Source: Novosphingobium ovatum (lineage in GTDB: Bacteria > Pseudomonadota > Alphaproteobacteria > Sphingomonadales > Sphingomonadaceae). From it: a DNA stretch of 64,000 nucleotides. Where the stretch lies: assembly GCF_009909235.1 (NCBI RefSeq), contig NZ_JAAAPO010000003.1, positions 372,001-436,000 of the forward strand, in the 5' to 3' direction. A program made the position numbers and the translations under genes. A model generated the notes under the pieces. The model was not told the origin of the DNA. It saw only the letters and a list, made by a program, of their open reading frames with translations, and did no database searches. Of the stretch, positions 17,780-27,866 are shown in pieces (position 1 is the stretch's first letter; each line of letters begins with the position of its first letter).

Positions 17780-18076
17780 GATCCGGCCATAAACCGCCCT
17801 GGCGCCGCGCGAAAGGGTGCCAATCGCCCGATTTGCGCGCCTTGCCTGCTTTTGTGTCTGCTTTTGTTGGCGGTTATGGCCGCATTCGTGCTGGATGGTG
17901 GTCGTTGACTGGGGCGAATCCCTTGCCTTTGCCGGACGACTCTGCTAGCGGCCCCGAATTCCAGCCGGACCCACTGCAGGATTCGGCACTATCCGTGTTC
18001 CATATCCTGGGTGTTACCCCGCATATTCTGCGATTCGGGGTTCTCGCCGGCCAGATTTTTTGAGGTGGTTTTTCTT

Positions 18077-18283
18077 ATGCAGATTCTCGTTCGGGACAAC
18101 AATGTTGATCAAGCTCTTCGCGCGCTGAAGAAGAAGCTGCAGCGCGAGGGCGTGTACCGCGAGATGAAGCTGCGCCGCCACTTCGAGAAGCCGTCGGAAA
18201 AGCGCGCCCGTGAAAAGGCTGCCGCTGTCCGCCGCGCTCGCAAGCTGGAGCGCAAGCGCGCTGAGCGTGACGGCGCCAAGTAA
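18077..18283 (+). CDS. rpsU: 30S ribosomal protein S21
   Basis: A 68-residue, very basic protein with the S21 hallmarks: [20 protein letters not shown] at the N-terminus, [16 protein letters not shown] in the middle and an Arg/Lys helix at the C-terminus. It binds the small subunit near the anti-Shine-Dalgarno region. Codon choice is highly biased. A GAGGTGG-type ribosome site lies at 18062-18068. The 297 bases between crcB and this gene hold no other recognisable gene and must carry both promoters. Monocistronic, with two hairpins downstream. Confidence 0.96.
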   Translation: MQILVRDNNVDQALRALKKKLQREGVYREMKLRRHFEKPSEKRAREKAAAVRRARKLERKRAERDGAK

Positions 18284-18302
18284 GGCCCGTTAGGCAGGTT
18301 GT

Positions 18303-18377
18303 GCTGGCGGTAACGCCAGCCTGATCTGCGGCAAACGCTAAAGAATGGCCCGGCCCTGTAAGGGGTGCGGGCCTTCT
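18303..18377 (+). terminator. Two hairpins after rpsU, the second terminator-like
   Basis: A perfect 7-base stem GCTGGCG/CGCCAGC with loop GTAA lies at 18303-18320. A second, stronger hairpin pairs GGCCCG (18347-18352) with CGGGCC (18368-18373), with an inner CCCT/AGGG stem, and runs into TTCTT. The second is the better Rho-independent terminator candidate. Confidence 0.65.
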
Positions 18378-18576
18378 TGCGTTTGGAGCGGGGCAGGGCT
18401 GTGGCCGCAGGGTGGCACCTGACACATTTGCCCATGTTCATCGCGCGATCAGGCGTTTTGCAGGGCTTGCCCCGCAGGGCGGCTTGCGCCAATAGGGCGC
18501 CAGAGATTCACGCGCGCGAGAGCGGGTGTGGCGGCGCGCCGTCCATTCCGATTGCCATGCCTGACAGGAAAGCCAG

Positions 18577-19110
18577 ATGACCGAGATCACCCGCGTTCCC
18601 CTTCAGCCGATTGCCAAGGGTTCTGTGTCCAAGCTGTGGCTGGGCGTGATTGCCGCCGTTGTGGCCGGGGGCACCGTGGCTGCCGTTGCGCGCCCGCCGA
18701 TGGTCTCGGTCGAGACGTTGGTGGCGGGCAAGGGGGCCCACCCCACCGCCAGCGACGTGGTGATGATCGCCTATCAGGGCCGTCTGAAGGATGGCACCGT
18801 GTTCGACCAGAATGAGCGCGCGCTGATGCCGATGGAGGGCGTGATCCCCGGCTTTATCAAGGCGATGTCGCAGACCCAGAAGGGTGGCAAATACGTCTTC
18901 CACATCCCTTCGTCGCAGGCCTATGGCGCCAAGGCGGTGGGGCCGATCCCGGCCAATTCCGACCTGACCTTCCAGGTTGAGGTCATGGACTTCATGAACC
19001 GCGCCGAACTGGAGCAGCGCCAGCGCATGATGGAGCAGATGATGCGTCAGGGCGGCGGTGCGCCTGGTGGTGCGGCTGGCGGCGCGCCGGTTCCTCCGCC
19101 GGTTCAGTAA
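18577..19110 (+). CDS. FKBP-type peptidyl-prolyl cis-trans isomerase
   Basis: A 177-residue protein with an uncleaved-looking N-terminal membrane helix (about 20-40), then an FKBP domain (about 55-145) showing VVMIAYQGRLKDGTVFD, a VIPGF segment and a YG(A)KAVGPIPANSDLTFQVEV end, all typical of FkpA/FklB-like isomerases. It probably folds proteins in the periplasm while anchored to the inner membrane. The last 30 residues are Met/Gln then Gly/Ala/Pro-rich and look disordered. The 293 bases between rpsU and this gene show only the rpsU hairpins. Confidence 0.88.
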   Translation: MTEITRVPLQPIAKGSVSKLWLGVIAAVVAGGTVAAVARPPMVSVETLVAGKGAHPTASDVVMIAYQGRLKDGTVFDQNERALMPMEGVIPGFIKAMSQTQKGGKYVFHIPSSQAYGAKAVGPIPANSDLTFQVEVMDFMNRAELEQRQRMMEQMMRQGGGAPGGAAGGAPVPPPVQ

Positions 19111-19112
19111 TC

Positions 19113-19137
19113 GCGGGGCAGGCGGGTTTTGCCCCGC
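19113..19137 (+). terminator. GC-rich hairpin after the FKBP gene
   Basis: GCGGGGCA (19113-19120) pairs with TGCCCCGC (19130-19137) around a nine-base loop three bases after the stop codon. There is no following T-run, so it is only a possible terminator. Confidence 0.4.
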
Positions 19138-19270
19138 CTCGCCGCTTGAAGCTGTGTCAGCGCGGTGCTAGCGCTGGAATACAGGCAGCCATGCCGCCCA
19201 GTGTCGGGGTTTCCCCGGCGCGGGCGGCATGATTGCATCTGGTTTTGTCTTTTCGAACAAAGGTAATTGC

Positions 19271-19573
19271 ATGTCGGTCGATACCGCCACGGTGGCCAAG
19301 ATCGCATCGCTGGCCCGCATCAAGGTAAGTGAGGCGGAAGTGCAGGCGATGGTGCCCGAGCTTAACGGCATTCTGGCCTGGGTTGAGCAATTGGGCGAAG
19401 TGAACGTCGCCGGCGTTGAGCCGATGACGGCCGTGATCCCCAATACGCTGCGTCTGCGCGCGGATGTGGTGAATGCCGATCCGCTGACGGGTGGAGATAT
19501 CCGCGATGCGGTGCTGGCCAATGCGCCGGTGGCCGAACATGGCTTTTTCGGCGTGCCGAAAGTAATCGAGTGA
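19271..19573 (+). CDS. gatC: Asp/Glu-tRNA amidotransferase subunit C
   Basis: A 100-residue GatC. It starts [17 protein letters not shown], includes the [23 protein letters not shown] core and ends [11 protein letters not shown], which closely match the family. GatC wraps around GatA and stabilises the GatCAB complex that converts Glu-tRNA-Gln and Asp-tRNA-Asn to the amidated forms. The start at 19271 is chosen because an upstream ATG at 19229 would add 14 unrelated residues. gatA follows after 16 bases. Confidence 0.95.
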   Translation: MSVDTATVAKIASLARIKVSEAEVQAMVPELNGILAWVEQLGEVNVAGVEPMTAVIPNTLRLRADVVNADPLTGGDIRDAVLANAPVAEHGFFGVPKVIE

Positions 19574-19589
19574 TTGGGGTGATCGAATA

Positions 19590-21074
19590 ATGACCAATCT
19601 GACCGAACTGACGCTGGCGGAAATCCGCGGTGGCGTCGCTGCTGGCACGTTCAAGGCTGTTGAGGTGGCCGAGAGCTTTAATGCCGCCGTGGCCGATGCG
19701 CAGGCCGCGCTGAACGCTTTTATCGTCACTACGCCCGAGGCCGCGCTGGCCGCCGCCGCCAAGGTTGACGCCGACCGCGCCGCTGGCAAGCCGCTGGGCA
19801 AGATGGCGGGTGTGCCGATCGGCATGAAGGATCTGTTCGCCACCAAGGGCGTGCAGACCACCGCCGCGTCCAAGATCCTCGCAGGCTTCAAGCCCGAGTA
19901 CGAATCGACCGTCAGCCAAAAGCTGTGGGATGCGGGCGCGGGCATGCTGGGCAAGTTGAACCTTGACCAGTTCGCCATGGGGTCGTCGAACGAAACCAGC
20001 GCTTTTGGCAATGTGATCAGCCCGTGGCGCCGCCCCGGCGACACCGCGCCGCTGGCGCCGGGTGGCTCGTCGGGTGGGTCTTCGGCGGCGATCGCGGCGC
20101 GTTTGTGCCCGGCTGCGACCGGCACCGACACCGGCGGCTCGATTCGTCAACCCGCGGCCTTTACCGGCATTTCCGGCATCAAGCCCACCTATGGCCGCTG
20201 CTCGCGCTGGGGTGTGGTGGCCTTTGCCAGCAGCCTGGATCAGGCCGGGCCGATGGCTCGCACCGTCACCGATTGCGCCATCATGCTGGAGGCGATGGCC
20301 GGTTTCGATCCCAAGGATGCGACATCGCTGGACATGCCCGTCCCCGATTGGTCGGCGGCATTGTCGGCAGATCTGCGTGGCAAGAAGGTGGGCATTCCGC
20401 GCGAATACCGTCTGGATGGCTTGAGCGCGGACGTTGCCAAAAGCTGGGACGATGGGATCGCCTGGCTGAAGGACGCGGGCGCCGAGGTGGTGGATGTGTC
20501 GCTGCCGCATTCGAAATATGCGCTGCCGACCTATTACATCATCGCCCCGGCCGAGGCCTCGTCCAACCTCGCGCGCTATGATGGCGTGCGCTATGGCCTG
20601 CGCGATCTGCCCGATGGCGCCAACCTGCAGGACATGTACGCCGCCACCCGCGCCGCCGGGTTCGGGCCAGAGGTCAAGCGCCGCATCCTGATCGGCACCT
20701 ATGTGCTCTCGGCCGGGTTCTATGACGCGTATTACACGCAGGCGCAAAAGGTGCGCACGCTGATCGCCCGCGACTTCGAGGAAGCGTTCAAGCAGTGTGA
20801 CGTGATCCTTGCGCCGACCGCCCCTTCGGCGGCCTTTGCGCTGGGCGAAAAGAGCGCCGATCCGCTGGAGATGTATCTGAACGACGTCTTCTCGGTGCCG
20901 GCGTCGCTGGCTGGCCTGCCCGCGATGAGCGTGCCGGCAGGCGTTGACGCGCAGGGCCTGCCGCTGGGCCTGCAGATCATCGGGCGTCCGTTTGACGAAC
21001 AGGGTGTGCTGAACGCTGGCCTCGCGATTGAACAGCGCGCCGCATTCAGCGCCAAGCCGGAAAAGTGGTGGTAA
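19590..21074 (+). CDS. gatA: Asp/Glu-tRNA amidotransferase subunit A
   Basis: A 494-residue amidase-signature enzyme that releases ammonia from glutamine for tRNA amidation. The Ser-cisSer-Lys triad can be seen: Lys80 in PIGMKDLF, Ser160 in [10 protein letters not shown] and Ser184 in [11 protein letters not shown]. Its length is standard. It lies between gatC and gatB, with the gatB ATG just after its stop (one base apart), so the three are co-transcribed and presumably made in stoichiometric amounts. Confidence 0.97.
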   Translation: MTNLTELTLAEIRGGVAAGTFKAVEVAESFNAAVADAQAALNAFIVTTPEAALAAAAKVDADRAAGKPLGKMAGVPIGMKDLFATKGVQTTAASKILAGFKPEYESTVSQKLWDAGAGMLGKLNLDQFAMGSSNETSAFGNVISPWRRPGDTAPLAPGGSSGGSSAAIAARLCPAATGTDTGGSIRQPAAFTGISGIKPTYGRCSRWGVVAFASSLDQAGPMARTVTDCAIMLEAMAGFDPKDATSLDMPVPDWSAALSADLRGKKVGIPREYRLDGLSADVAKSWDDGIAWLKDAGAEVVDVSLPHSKYALPTYYIIAPAEASSNLARYDGVRYGLRDLPDGANLQDMYAATRAAGFGPEVKRRILIGTYVLSAGFYDAYYTQAQKVRTLIARDFEEAFKQCDVILAPTAPSAAFALGEKSADPLEMYLNDVFSVPASLAGLPAMSVPAGVDAQGLPLGLQIIGRPFDEQGVLNAGLAIEQRAAFSAKPEKWW

Positions 21075-21075
21075 G

Positions 21076-22572
21076 ATGAGCAATTATCGCATTCAGGGCG
21101 CAACCGGCGAATGGGAGGTCGTGATCGGCCTGGAAGTCCATGCGCAGGTCACCTCCAACGCCAAGCTGTTTTCGGGCAGCGCCACGGCCTTTGGCGCCGA
21201 GCCCAACAGCCAGGTCAGCCTGGTGGACGCGGCCATGCCCGGCATGTTGCCCGTGCCGAACATGGAGTGCATCCGTCAGGCCGTGCGCACCGGCATCGCG
21301 ATCAACGCGCAGATCAACAAATGGTCGCGCTTTGACCGCAAGAACTACTTTTACGCCGATTTGCCGCAGGGTTATCAGATCAGCCAGTTATATCACCCGC
21401 TGGTGGGTGAAGGCAGCCTGACGATCGAGGCGGACGAGAAGGCCGGTATCCCCGAGCCCAAGACCATCGGCATCGAGCGCATCCATGTCGAGCAGGACGC
21501 GGGCAAGCTGATGCATGATCAGCACCCGACGATGTCCTATGTCGACCTCAACCGTTCGGGTGTGGCGCTGATGGAAATCGTCAGCCGCCCCGATATGGCC
21601 AGCCCTGCCGAAGCGGGGGCCTATTTGTCCAAGCTGCGGACGATCCTGCGCTATGTGGGCTCGTGCGATGGCAATATGGATCAGGGCAGCATGCGCGCCG
21701 ACGTCAACGTGTCGGTCCGCCGCGCCGGTGAGGCATTGGGCACGCGTACCGAGACCAAGAACGTCAACTCGGTGCGGTTTGTCATGGCCGCGATCGAGCA
21801 TGAGGCCAACCGTCAGGTCGACGTGCTGGAGGCGGGCGGCACCATCGTGCAGGAAACGCGCCTGTTCGATCCCGACACCGGCTCGACCCGGTCGATGCGG
21901 TCCAAGGAAGACGCGCATGACTATCGCTACTTCCCCGATCCCGACCTGTTGCCGCTGGAACTGACTGACGCTTTTGTCGAGGAATGCCGCGCGTCCCTGC
22001 CCGAACTGCCCGATGCCAAGCGCGCGCGCTATGTCGATGGGCTGGGGCTGTCGGCCTATAACGCCGCCGTGCTGACTGCCGAGGTCGAGACGGCGCGCTG
22101 GTTCGAGGCACTGCTGTCCGCCACCGCCGCCGCCCAGAGCAAGGGTGAGGCTGACGTGGCCAAGCAGGCGTCGAACTGGCTGACCAGCGAGTTCTTTGGC
22201 GCGCTGAACAAGGCGGGCAAGGATCTGGCCTCCAGCCCGATCAGCCCCGAAGGCGCGGCCGAATTGCTGGCGCTGGTGGGCAATGGCACGATTTCCGGTT
22301 CGATCGCCAAGGCGGTGCTGGAAAAGATGCTGGAGACCGGTGAAGGCGCCAACGCCATCGTCGAGCGCGAAGGGCTGAAGCAGAACAGCGACACCGGCGC
22401 GATCGAGGCGGTGATTGCCGATGTGCTGGCCAAGAATACCGACAAGGTCGAGCAGTACAAGGGCGGCAAGGAGGCGCTGTTCGGGTTCTTTGTCGGTCAG
22501 ACGATGAAGGCCATGCAGGGCAAGGCAAACCCCGGCATTGTCAATGAATTGCTGAAGAAGGCATTGGCCTGA
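21076..22572 (+). CDS. gatB: Asp/Glu-tRNA amidotransferase subunit B
   Basis: A 498-residue GatB, the subunit that binds misacylated tRNA and phosphorylates its carboxyl group. Seen are [11 protein letters not shown] at 14-24, [18 protein letters not shown], the [13 protein letters not shown] segment, and a C-terminal YqeY/tail domain with ELLKKALA at the end. The start is the ATG right after gatA. The presence of gatCAB implies glutaminyl- and/or asparaginyl-tRNA is made by the indirect route. Confidence 0.97.
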   Translation: MSNYRIQGATGEWEVVIGLEVHAQVTSNAKLFSGSATAFGAEPNSQVSLVDAAMPGMLPVPNMECIRQAVRTGIAINAQINKWSRFDRKNYFYADLPQGYQISQLYHPLVGEGSLTIEADEKAGIPEPKTIGIERIHVEQDAGKLMHDQHPTMSYVDLNRSGVALMEIVSRPDMASPAEAGAYLSKLRTILRYVGSCDGNMDQGSMRADVNVSVRRAGEALGTRTETKNVNSVRFVMAAIEHEANRQVDVLEAGGTIVQETRLFDPDTGSTRSMRSKEDAHDYRYFPDPDLLPLELTDAFVEECRASLPELPDAKRARYVDGLGLSAYNAAVLTAEVETARWFEALLSATAAAQSKGEADVAKQASNWLTSEFFGALNKAGKDLASSPISPEGAAELLALVGNGTISGSIAKAVLEKMLETGEGANAIVEREGLKQNSDTGAIEAVIADVLAKNTDKVEQYKGGKEALFGFFVGQTMKAMQGKANPGIVNELLKKALA

Positions 22573-22607
22573 TCGGCTGAAACTGAGCGGTATTATAGCC
22601 AAAAGTG

Positions 22608-22644
22608 AGGGAGTGAGCCGGTGGCTTGCTCCCTTTCTTGTTTT
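22608..22644 (+). terminator. Rho-independent terminator after gatCAB
   Basis: AGGGAGTGAGCC (22608-22619) pairs over twelve positions, with two wobble pairs, with GGCTTGCTCCCT (22623-22634) around a three-base loop, followed by the T-rich TTCTTGTTTT. Good candidate for the end of the gatCAB transcript. Confidence 0.8.
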
Positions 22645-22734
22645 GGGCGTACCGGGCATTTGCAAAATGTAATGCGTTGACCGTGCTTTATATTTTTATA
22701 TGTTTGGCGCCTTGGTAACTGGGGGCGACACCGG

Positions 22735-23385
22735 ATGCGTTTGATGGGCTGGGGCGGCGCGCTGTGCGCGGGCCTGACGATTTTTGCTGTGCCGATGGGC
22801 GCGCAGGGGCAAACGGCGCCCGCGCCAGCGGCCCCGGTGGTGGTGGCGCAGCCACAGTTGCGGATCGCACCGGGGGCCGCGGCCAATGACTTTGTCATCC
22901 CCGAAACCCTGCCGCCGATGCCGGCGCTCGATTTCGTTGAAAAGCCGGACTATCCGGTAGACCCCGACAAATATTTCTATTTCCACCGCGACGCCACCAC
23001 GCTGGAGGACGCGCTGGCCGACATCCGCGAATGCGATGCGCTGTCCAGTGGGGCGAATGTTTATGCCGGTAACAGCGCTGCCATGGCCGGCGCGATGGCG
23101 CAATATGGCGTGTTGGCGGGGGGCATCGGTGGCGCCATCGGCAGCGCGATGGCCGATGCCATCTTTGGCTCGGCCCGGCGGCGCAAGGAGTACAAGGTGA
23201 ACATGCGCAACTGCATGGGCTGGAAGGGGTATCAGCGCTATGCCCTGAGTGCCGAGCGTTGGGAGGTGTTCAACTTTGAGGAAGGGTTGGGCCGCAAAAA
23301 GGAAGACGTGCGCAATCTGGCGCTGCTGCAGCAGGCGATGGTGGCCAGCGGGCCCAAGCCCAAGACCAAGGAGTTGGGCCAATGA
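22735..23385 (+). CDS. Exported hypothetical protein with glycine-zipper-like segment
   Basis: A 216-residue protein with a signal peptide (cleavage likely after GAQGQ or nearby, about residue 26). The mature protein has a Pro/Ala-rich start, an acidic-aromatic segment (DPDKYFYFHRDATTLEDALADIRECD), a Gly/Ala-rich hydrophobic stretch (about 112-144, with GGIGGAIGSAMADAIFG) that resembles glycine-zipper motifs of outer-membrane-associated proteins, and two cysteines (in RECD and RNCMGW). I do not recognise a family. Its stop overlaps the next gene by ATGA, so the two are coupled. Promoter region is AT-rich (TATATTTTTATATG at 22688-22701). Confidence 0.7.
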   Translation: MRLMGWGGALCAGLTIFAVPMGAQGQTAPAPAAPVVVAQPQLRIAPGAAANDFVIPETLPPMPALDFVEKPDYPVDPDKYFYFHRDATTLEDALADIRECDALSSGANVYAGNSAAMAGAMAQYGVLAGGIGGAIGSAMADAIFGSARRRKEYKVNMRNCMGWKGYQRYALSAERWEVFNFEEGLGRKKEDVRNLALLQQAMVASGPKPKTKELGQ

Positions 23386-24314
23386 ACGGTGTGATCAAGG
23401 CGTTGACGATGGGCGTGGCGCTGAGCGCTGCGGCATGGGGCGAGGTGGCGCAGGCTGAGAAAAGCGACCGTCCCGAACCAGCCAAGGCCATCGAGGCGAG
23501 CGCCATGGCTGCAGGCGGCTACAAGTTCAAGCCCGAGCGCGGCTATATCCTGATGTCGGCGCACAGCCGCGTGGGGTTTGGCACGTTCCTGCGTCTGCCC
23601 GATGCCCGCGACTGGAAGGCCTATGAGGCGGATCTGCAAAAGGCGTTGGTGCGGGCGCAAAAGGCCTATCCTTCGCTGGTGTCGCAGTGGCAGTTCGATA
23701 CACAATTGGCCAAGGACAACCACAAGCCCCTGCCGCCCAAGCCCGTCGAGCCTACGCTGGCCGATGTCTCGGCCGAGCGTCCCGAAACGCGGAACATGGC
23801 GACGCTGGGGCCGATGTTCGTCTTTGCCAAGGATAAGGACCGCTTCAATTATCTGAGCGAGGTTGAGCCGGGGACCTATGTCTTTTTCGGGATGCTGTCG
23901 CAGGTGGAGCAGTTGCCCAGCGTGTGCATGTGCATGGGCACGGTGTCCTTCACGGTCAAGGCGGGTGAGGTGACCGATCTGGGCAATATGCTGGAACGCT
24001 TGCCGCAACTGCCGGAAAAGCCGACGGCTGGCATGGGCTCCGCGGCGATGCAGGCCAAGTTGTGGGCCAAACAGCGCGAGCGCAGTCAAATGGGCGAATT
24101 GTGGGGCGCGCCGGGGCTGCCCGCCGATTGGCGGGTGACGCGCGCCGAATTGTTCGCCTATGGCAAGATGAACAATCTGACTGGCGCGCTGATTGACCGC
24201 GTCGCGCCGATTCCGGGCATTCTGGCCTATCGCCATGACACGGTGATCGACGCGCGCACCGGTCAGGATGTGCCCAGCCCGACAATCATGACCCGCGCAA
24301 AGTTGAAGCACTGA
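23382..24314 (+). CDS. Exported hypothetical protein
   Basis: A 310-residue protein with a signal peptide ending near VAQA (residue 25). The body has a GYKFKPERGYILMSAHSRVGFG segment, a helical stretch (KAYEADLQKALVRAQKAYPSL), a Cys pair in VCMCMGTVSF and a C-terminal ADWRVTRAELFAYGKMNN region. I do not recognise a family or an active site. It is coupled to the 216-residue gene, suggesting that both proteins work in the envelope together. No codon-use or base-composition sign of recent transfer is obvious. Confidence 0.7.
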   Translation: MNGVIKALTMGVALSAAAWGEVAQAEKSDRPEPAKAIEASAMAAGGYKFKPERGYILMSAHSRVGFGTFLRLPDARDWKAYEADLQKALVRAQKAYPSLVSQWQFDTQLAKDNHKPLPPKPVEPTLADVSAERPETRNMATLGPMFVFAKDKDRFNYLSEVEPGTYVFFGMLSQVEQLPSVCMCMGTVSFTVKAGEVTDLGNMLERLPQLPEKPTAGMGSAAMQAKLWAKQRERSQMGELWGAPGLPADWRVTRAELFAYGKMNNLTGALIDRVAPIPGILAYRHDTVIDARTGQDVPSPTIMTRAKLKH

Positions 24315-24417
24315 ATACGGAAATTGGTCTATTTCCTCTGAATAACAAAGATTTAAATCGCGGAATTCACTGCCGCCATCCCCTGTCATAGGGGGGGCGG
24401 CCATTTTGGGGTGTGCA

Positions 24418-24774
24418 ATGAAAAAGATCTATACCGCCGCTTTGTGCGCAGCAACGCTGGGCCTGTCTGGTTGCGCTTCGACGCAGGCTGTGTTGAGCAA
24501 GCCGGTGACGCAGGTATTCCATTCGGACAAGAGCCAGAATGAAGTCGCCTTTTGCCTGGCGAACAAGAACATGACCGCGGCATTGGATCGTGATGACGGG
24601 TCCAAGGTTGTGTTGATCAAGAATGGCTATGGCGGCGTTTCGATGGCCTTTACCGTGTTCAAGGAAGGCACGGGCAGCCGCACCGAATACCGGCTGGAAT
24701 TTGGCACGGTGGGCGGCGTCTGGAAGCAGTGCGTCGGCACGCCCGAAGGCCCCAAGCCGGCTGGTGTGAAGTAA
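24418..24774 (+). CDS. Small hypothetical lipoprotein
   Basis: A 118-residue lipoprotein precursor: MKKIYTAALCAATLGLSGC with the lipobox at LSGC. The mature part of about 98 residues has a conserved-looking Cys (FCLAN) and another near the C-terminus (WKQCVG), perhaps a disulfide. The family is unknown to me. It lies 103 bases after the 310-residue gene with an AT-rich spacer, so it may have its own promoter. An ATG four codons upstream (24406) is less likely because it would spoil the signal sequence start. Confidence 0.7.
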   Translation: MKKIYTAALCAATLGLSGCASTQAVLSKPVTQVFHSDKSQNEVAFCLANKNMTAALDRDDGSKVVLIKNGYGGVSMAFTVFKEGTGSRTEYRLEFGTVGGVWKQCVGTPEGPKPAGVK

Positions 24775-24799
24775 AACTTCCCAGCTTGCCTGAGATGTA

Positions 24800-24834
24800 A
24801 AAGGGCCGGAGCGGCGTTGCTGCTCCGGCCCTTT
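24800..24834. terminator. Bidirectional terminator between the lipoprotein and M16 genes
   Basis: A perfect 13-base stem, AAAGGGCCGGAGC (24800-24812) with GCTCCGGCCCTTT (24822-24834), separated by a nine-base loop. The A/T ends serve as T-tracts on both strands, and the flanking genes are convergent. Confidence 0.9.
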
Positions 24835-24857
24835 GTATGCCCATGTGCCCTGCGCGC

Positions 24858-27773
24858 TTATTGCCCCGGCGGTGTGGCGATTTCCACCGGCAGGCCGGCG
24901 TCCTTCAACTGGGGCTCCACCTTTGCCCGGTCGCCGACGATGACAAACACCATGCCATCGGGTTGCAGATGCTGGGCCGCCATCGCGTCCAACTTGGCCG
25001 CGGTCACCGCGCGCAGACGGGCGGGCTGCGTGGTGACGTAATTGTCCGGGCGGCCCAACAGATCATTCGTCGCGATCGTGCCCAGCACCTGGGCGTTGGT
25101 TTCATACGCGCTGGGCAGGGACAGGATGTTGCCTTCGGTCACGCGCTGCAATTCCACCGGGGTCACCTTGGCCTTGGCCGGGAACGCCTTCATGTCGGCG
25201 ATCATGGCGCGCAGCGCATCGCCGGTGCGGTCGGTCTGGACCGGCGCCGACAGGATCAGGCTGCGCTGGCCGAGCGCCAGACGCACCCCGGTCGATACGC
25301 CATAGGACCAGCCCTTGTCCTCGCGGATGTCGGTGTTCAGGCGCGAGAGAAAGCCAGCGCCCAGCACCTCATTGGCCAGATCCAGCGCTTCCATGTCGGC
25401 AGTGCGGCCAGTGATCGGCAGCACCTTGCCTCCCAGAATGACCGATTGCGGCGATTGCGGCCGGTCGATCAGCACGATGCGCGGGACAGGCGCCGGGGCG
25501 GGGCGGTCGATCGGCTTGATGCTGCGCGGGGTGGCGGGGGCCTGCCAATGGCCAAAGGCGGCTTCCAGTTGCGGGATCAGGTGGTCCATGGTGATATCGC
25601 CCACCACCGTGATCCGCGCCGCGTCAGGCCGCAACCAGCGCTTTTGCGCCGCGCGCAAGGCGTCGGGGGTGATGGCGCTCAGGCTTTGCGCGGTGCCCAG
25701 ACCATCGCCGGACATGCCATAGGGGTGCGCCGGGCCAAACAGGATCGGGGCCAGCGTCATCGCTGCGATGCTGCGCGGGGATTTCAGCGCCTGCGCCAGA
25801 CTGGCCAGCCGCTGTGCCTTGACGCGGGCGACATCGGCATCGCTCAGCGCGGGGCGGCGCAAGATATCGGCCATCAGTCCCAGCGAAGGCGACAGATTGG
25901 CCGCCAGCGCGTTCAACGTCACGCTGGACGTGTCCAGCGAGGTGCCGAGGCTGATACTGGCCCCCAGCCGCTCCTGATCCTCCTGCACCTGTGTGGCGTT
26001 GCGGGTCTGGCCCACGCCATCCTCGGCGCGGGTGCCCTCGTCCAGCATGGCCAACAACAGGCCCTGCGTGCCGGGCGTGTCCAGCGCATCGGCGGCCAGC
26101 CCCGCGTCAAAACTGATATGGACAATCACCTTGGGCACTGCGGTGCGGCGGGCCAGCACCACAGGAATGCCGTTCGACAGCGTGGCCCGTTGCAGCGCGG
26201 GGAAAGCCAATCGGCCCACCGGCGCGACAGGCGGTGCCTTGCGGGCGGGGCCGGTCTTGACCGGCGGGACAGGCTTGCGCGGGTCGGGGGTGGGAGCCGG
26301 GCGCGTGGCCTCGTCACCCCAACCGCCCATCGTGTCGCCGTTTTGGGTGCGCTCACCGGGCGTCACACCGATGGCCAGCACCGGGCGGCCCAGCCATTTG
26401 CGCATCGCGTCGCGCACCTGTTCCGGGGTGATGCGGGCCAGTTCGGTCAGCTCGGCCTTGTAATGGGCCGGATTGCGCGAATAGAGCAAGCCTTCGGCCA
26501 GCGTGGTGCCCTTGCCGCCAAAGCCGCCGACCACCTCCAGCGCGTCGATCTCGTGCGAGAGCGTGCGCGTGGCCGAGCGGCGGACCTCGTCGGGCGTTGG
26601 GCCATCGCGCAGGAAGGTGGCGATCACCGCGTCCAGCGCGGCCTCTGCCTGCGCGCGGTCAACGCCGGGGCGGATGTCCATGCTGACCTGCAACACGCTG
26701 ACCTGCTCATGGGCTTCGGCCTCGGCGCTGACCGAGATGGCCATTTCCTTGCCGCGCACCAACGCATTGTCCAGCCGCGACGAGGCCAACCCACCCAGCA
26801 CATCCATCCCCACCGACAGCGCCACCGCATCGCGGTCATTCAGGCCGGGGCCGCTCCACACGCGCAACAGGCGGGTGTTGGCCACACGGTCGGTCATTTC
26901 GCGGCGGATGGGGGCGGGCAGAGTCACCGGCCCCGCCTGTACCGAGCGCACCACCGGACCAGAACGGATCGCGCCAAAATATTTCTCGACCAAGGGCCGG
27001 GCGGTGGCCGCGTCGACATCGCCTGACAGCACCAGTATGGCGTTGTTGGGGGCATAGTGATCGGTAAACCAGCGGCGCACATCGGTCAGGCTGGCCGCGT
27101 CCAGATCCGCCATCGAGCCGATCGTGCTGTGGCGATAGGGGTGGCCCACCGGAAACAGCCCATCGCCGATCACATATTGCAACAGGCCAAAGGTCTGGTT
27201 GTCGCCCTGCCGCTTCTCGTTCTGGACAACGCCGCGTTGTTTATCCAATTTGTCCTGCGTGACGGCGGGCAACAGATGCCCCATCCGGTCGCTTTCCAGA
27301 AACAGCGCCAGTTCCAGCGCGCCGCTGGGCACGGTTTCGACATAGTTCGTCCGGTCATACCACGTCGACCCGTTGGTCGATGCCCCCACCGCTTCGAGCG
27401 GGACGTCAAAATCGGGGACGTTGGCGCTGCCGCCAAAGAAGAGATGTTCGTACAGATGGGCAAAGCCGGTGCGACCGCGTGGCTCATGCTTGGACCCCAC
27501 ACGGAAATAGGTGGTGACACCGATGATCGGCGCCTTGCGGTCGGTGTGGACCAGAACGGTCAGCCCGTTCTTCAGCACGAACCGTTGATAGGGAATGTTG
27601 ACCGAGGCCACCAGCGAGGACAGCGGCGCAGGCGCCACGCTGATCGCGGCGGGCGTGGGGGCGGGCGCCGTTTGCGCCCATGCCGGTGCCGCCGCCGCGC
27701 CCACCAGCGCCAGCGCCGAAACGCTCAGCCGGACGGATTGCGAAACAGAGGAGAGGATCGAATACATGGCCAA
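24858..27773 (-). CDS. M16 family zinc metallopeptidase with two insulinase-like halves
   Basis: A 971-residue exported peptidase with a signal peptide (cleavage after AWAQ, about residue 34). The first half carries the inverted zinc motif HLYEH at 106-110, with the downstream QNEKRQGDN segment supplying the third ligand. The second half (from about residue 530, near RATLSNGIPVVL) has the same fold but lacks HxxEH, as usual for the non-catalytic half. A Pro-rich linker with KPVPPVKTGPARKAPP joins them. Such periplasmic M16 proteases probably degrade peptides. An alternative ATG is at 27767. It lies downstream of the beta-barrel gene, separated from it by a terminator. Confidence 0.9.
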   Translation of the reverse strand: MAMYSILSSVSQSVRLSVSALALVGAAAAPAWAQTAPAPTPAAISVAPAPLSSLVASVNIPYQRFVLKNGLTVLVHTDRKAPIIGVTTYFRVGSKHEPRGRTGFAHLYEHLFFGGSANVPDFDVPLEAVGASTNGSTWYDRTNYVETVPSGALELALFLESDRMGHLLPAVTQDKLDKQRGVVQNEKRQGDNQTFGLLQYVIGDGLFPVGHPYRHSTIGSMADLDAASLTDVRRWFTDHYAPNNAILVLSGDVDAATARPLVEKYFGAIRSGPVVRSVQAGPVTLPAPIRREMTDRVANTRLLRVWSGPGLNDRDAVALSVGMDVLGGLASSRLDNALVRGKEMAISVSAEAEAHEQVSVLQVSMDIRPGVDRAQAEAALDAVIATFLRDGPTPDEVRRSATRTLSHEIDALEVVGGFGGKGTTLAEGLLYSRNPAHYKAELTELARITPEQVRDAMRKWLGRPVLAIGVTPGERTQNGDTMGGWGDEATRPAPTPDPRKPVPPVKTGPARKAPPVAPVGRLAFPALQRATLSNGIPVVLARRTAVPKVIVHISFDAGLAADALDTPGTQGLLLAMLDEGTRAEDGVGQTRNATQVQEDQERLGASISLGTSLDTSSVTLNALAANLSPSLGLMADILRRPALSDADVARVKAQRLASLAQALKSPRSIAAMTLAPILFGPAHPYGMSGDGLGTAQSLSAITPDALRAAQKRWLRPDAARITVVGDITMDHLIPQLEAAFGHWQAPATPRSIKPIDRPAPAPVPRIVLIDRPQSPQSVILGGKVLPITGRTADMEALDLANEVLGAGFLSRLNTDIREDKGWSYGVSTGVRLALGQRSLILSAPVQTDRTGDALRAMIADMKAFPAKAKVTPVELQRVTEGNILSLPSAYETNAQVLGTIATNDLLGRPDNYVTTQPARLRAVTAAKLDAMAAQHLQPDGMVFVIVGDRAKVEPQLKDAGLPVEIATPPGQ

Positions 27774-27866
27774 GTCCTTTGGCGGGCAAGGGGCCGCCTA
27801 TGCCATGCAGGCTATGCGGATGCGCGGCGATTGCCAACCGGGCATTGTGGGCGGGGGTGGTGATAA

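Noticed and set aside
17780..17900. Possible fluoride riboswitch before crcB
   Set aside because: GGGCGATTGGCACC resembles the start of the motif, but the paired segment and the conserved GCTGATG part are not found at the right place.
24837..27026. 729-codon frame opposite the M16 peptidase gene
   Set aside because: Antisense shadow of a real gene; composition is Arg/Gln/His-rich without domains.
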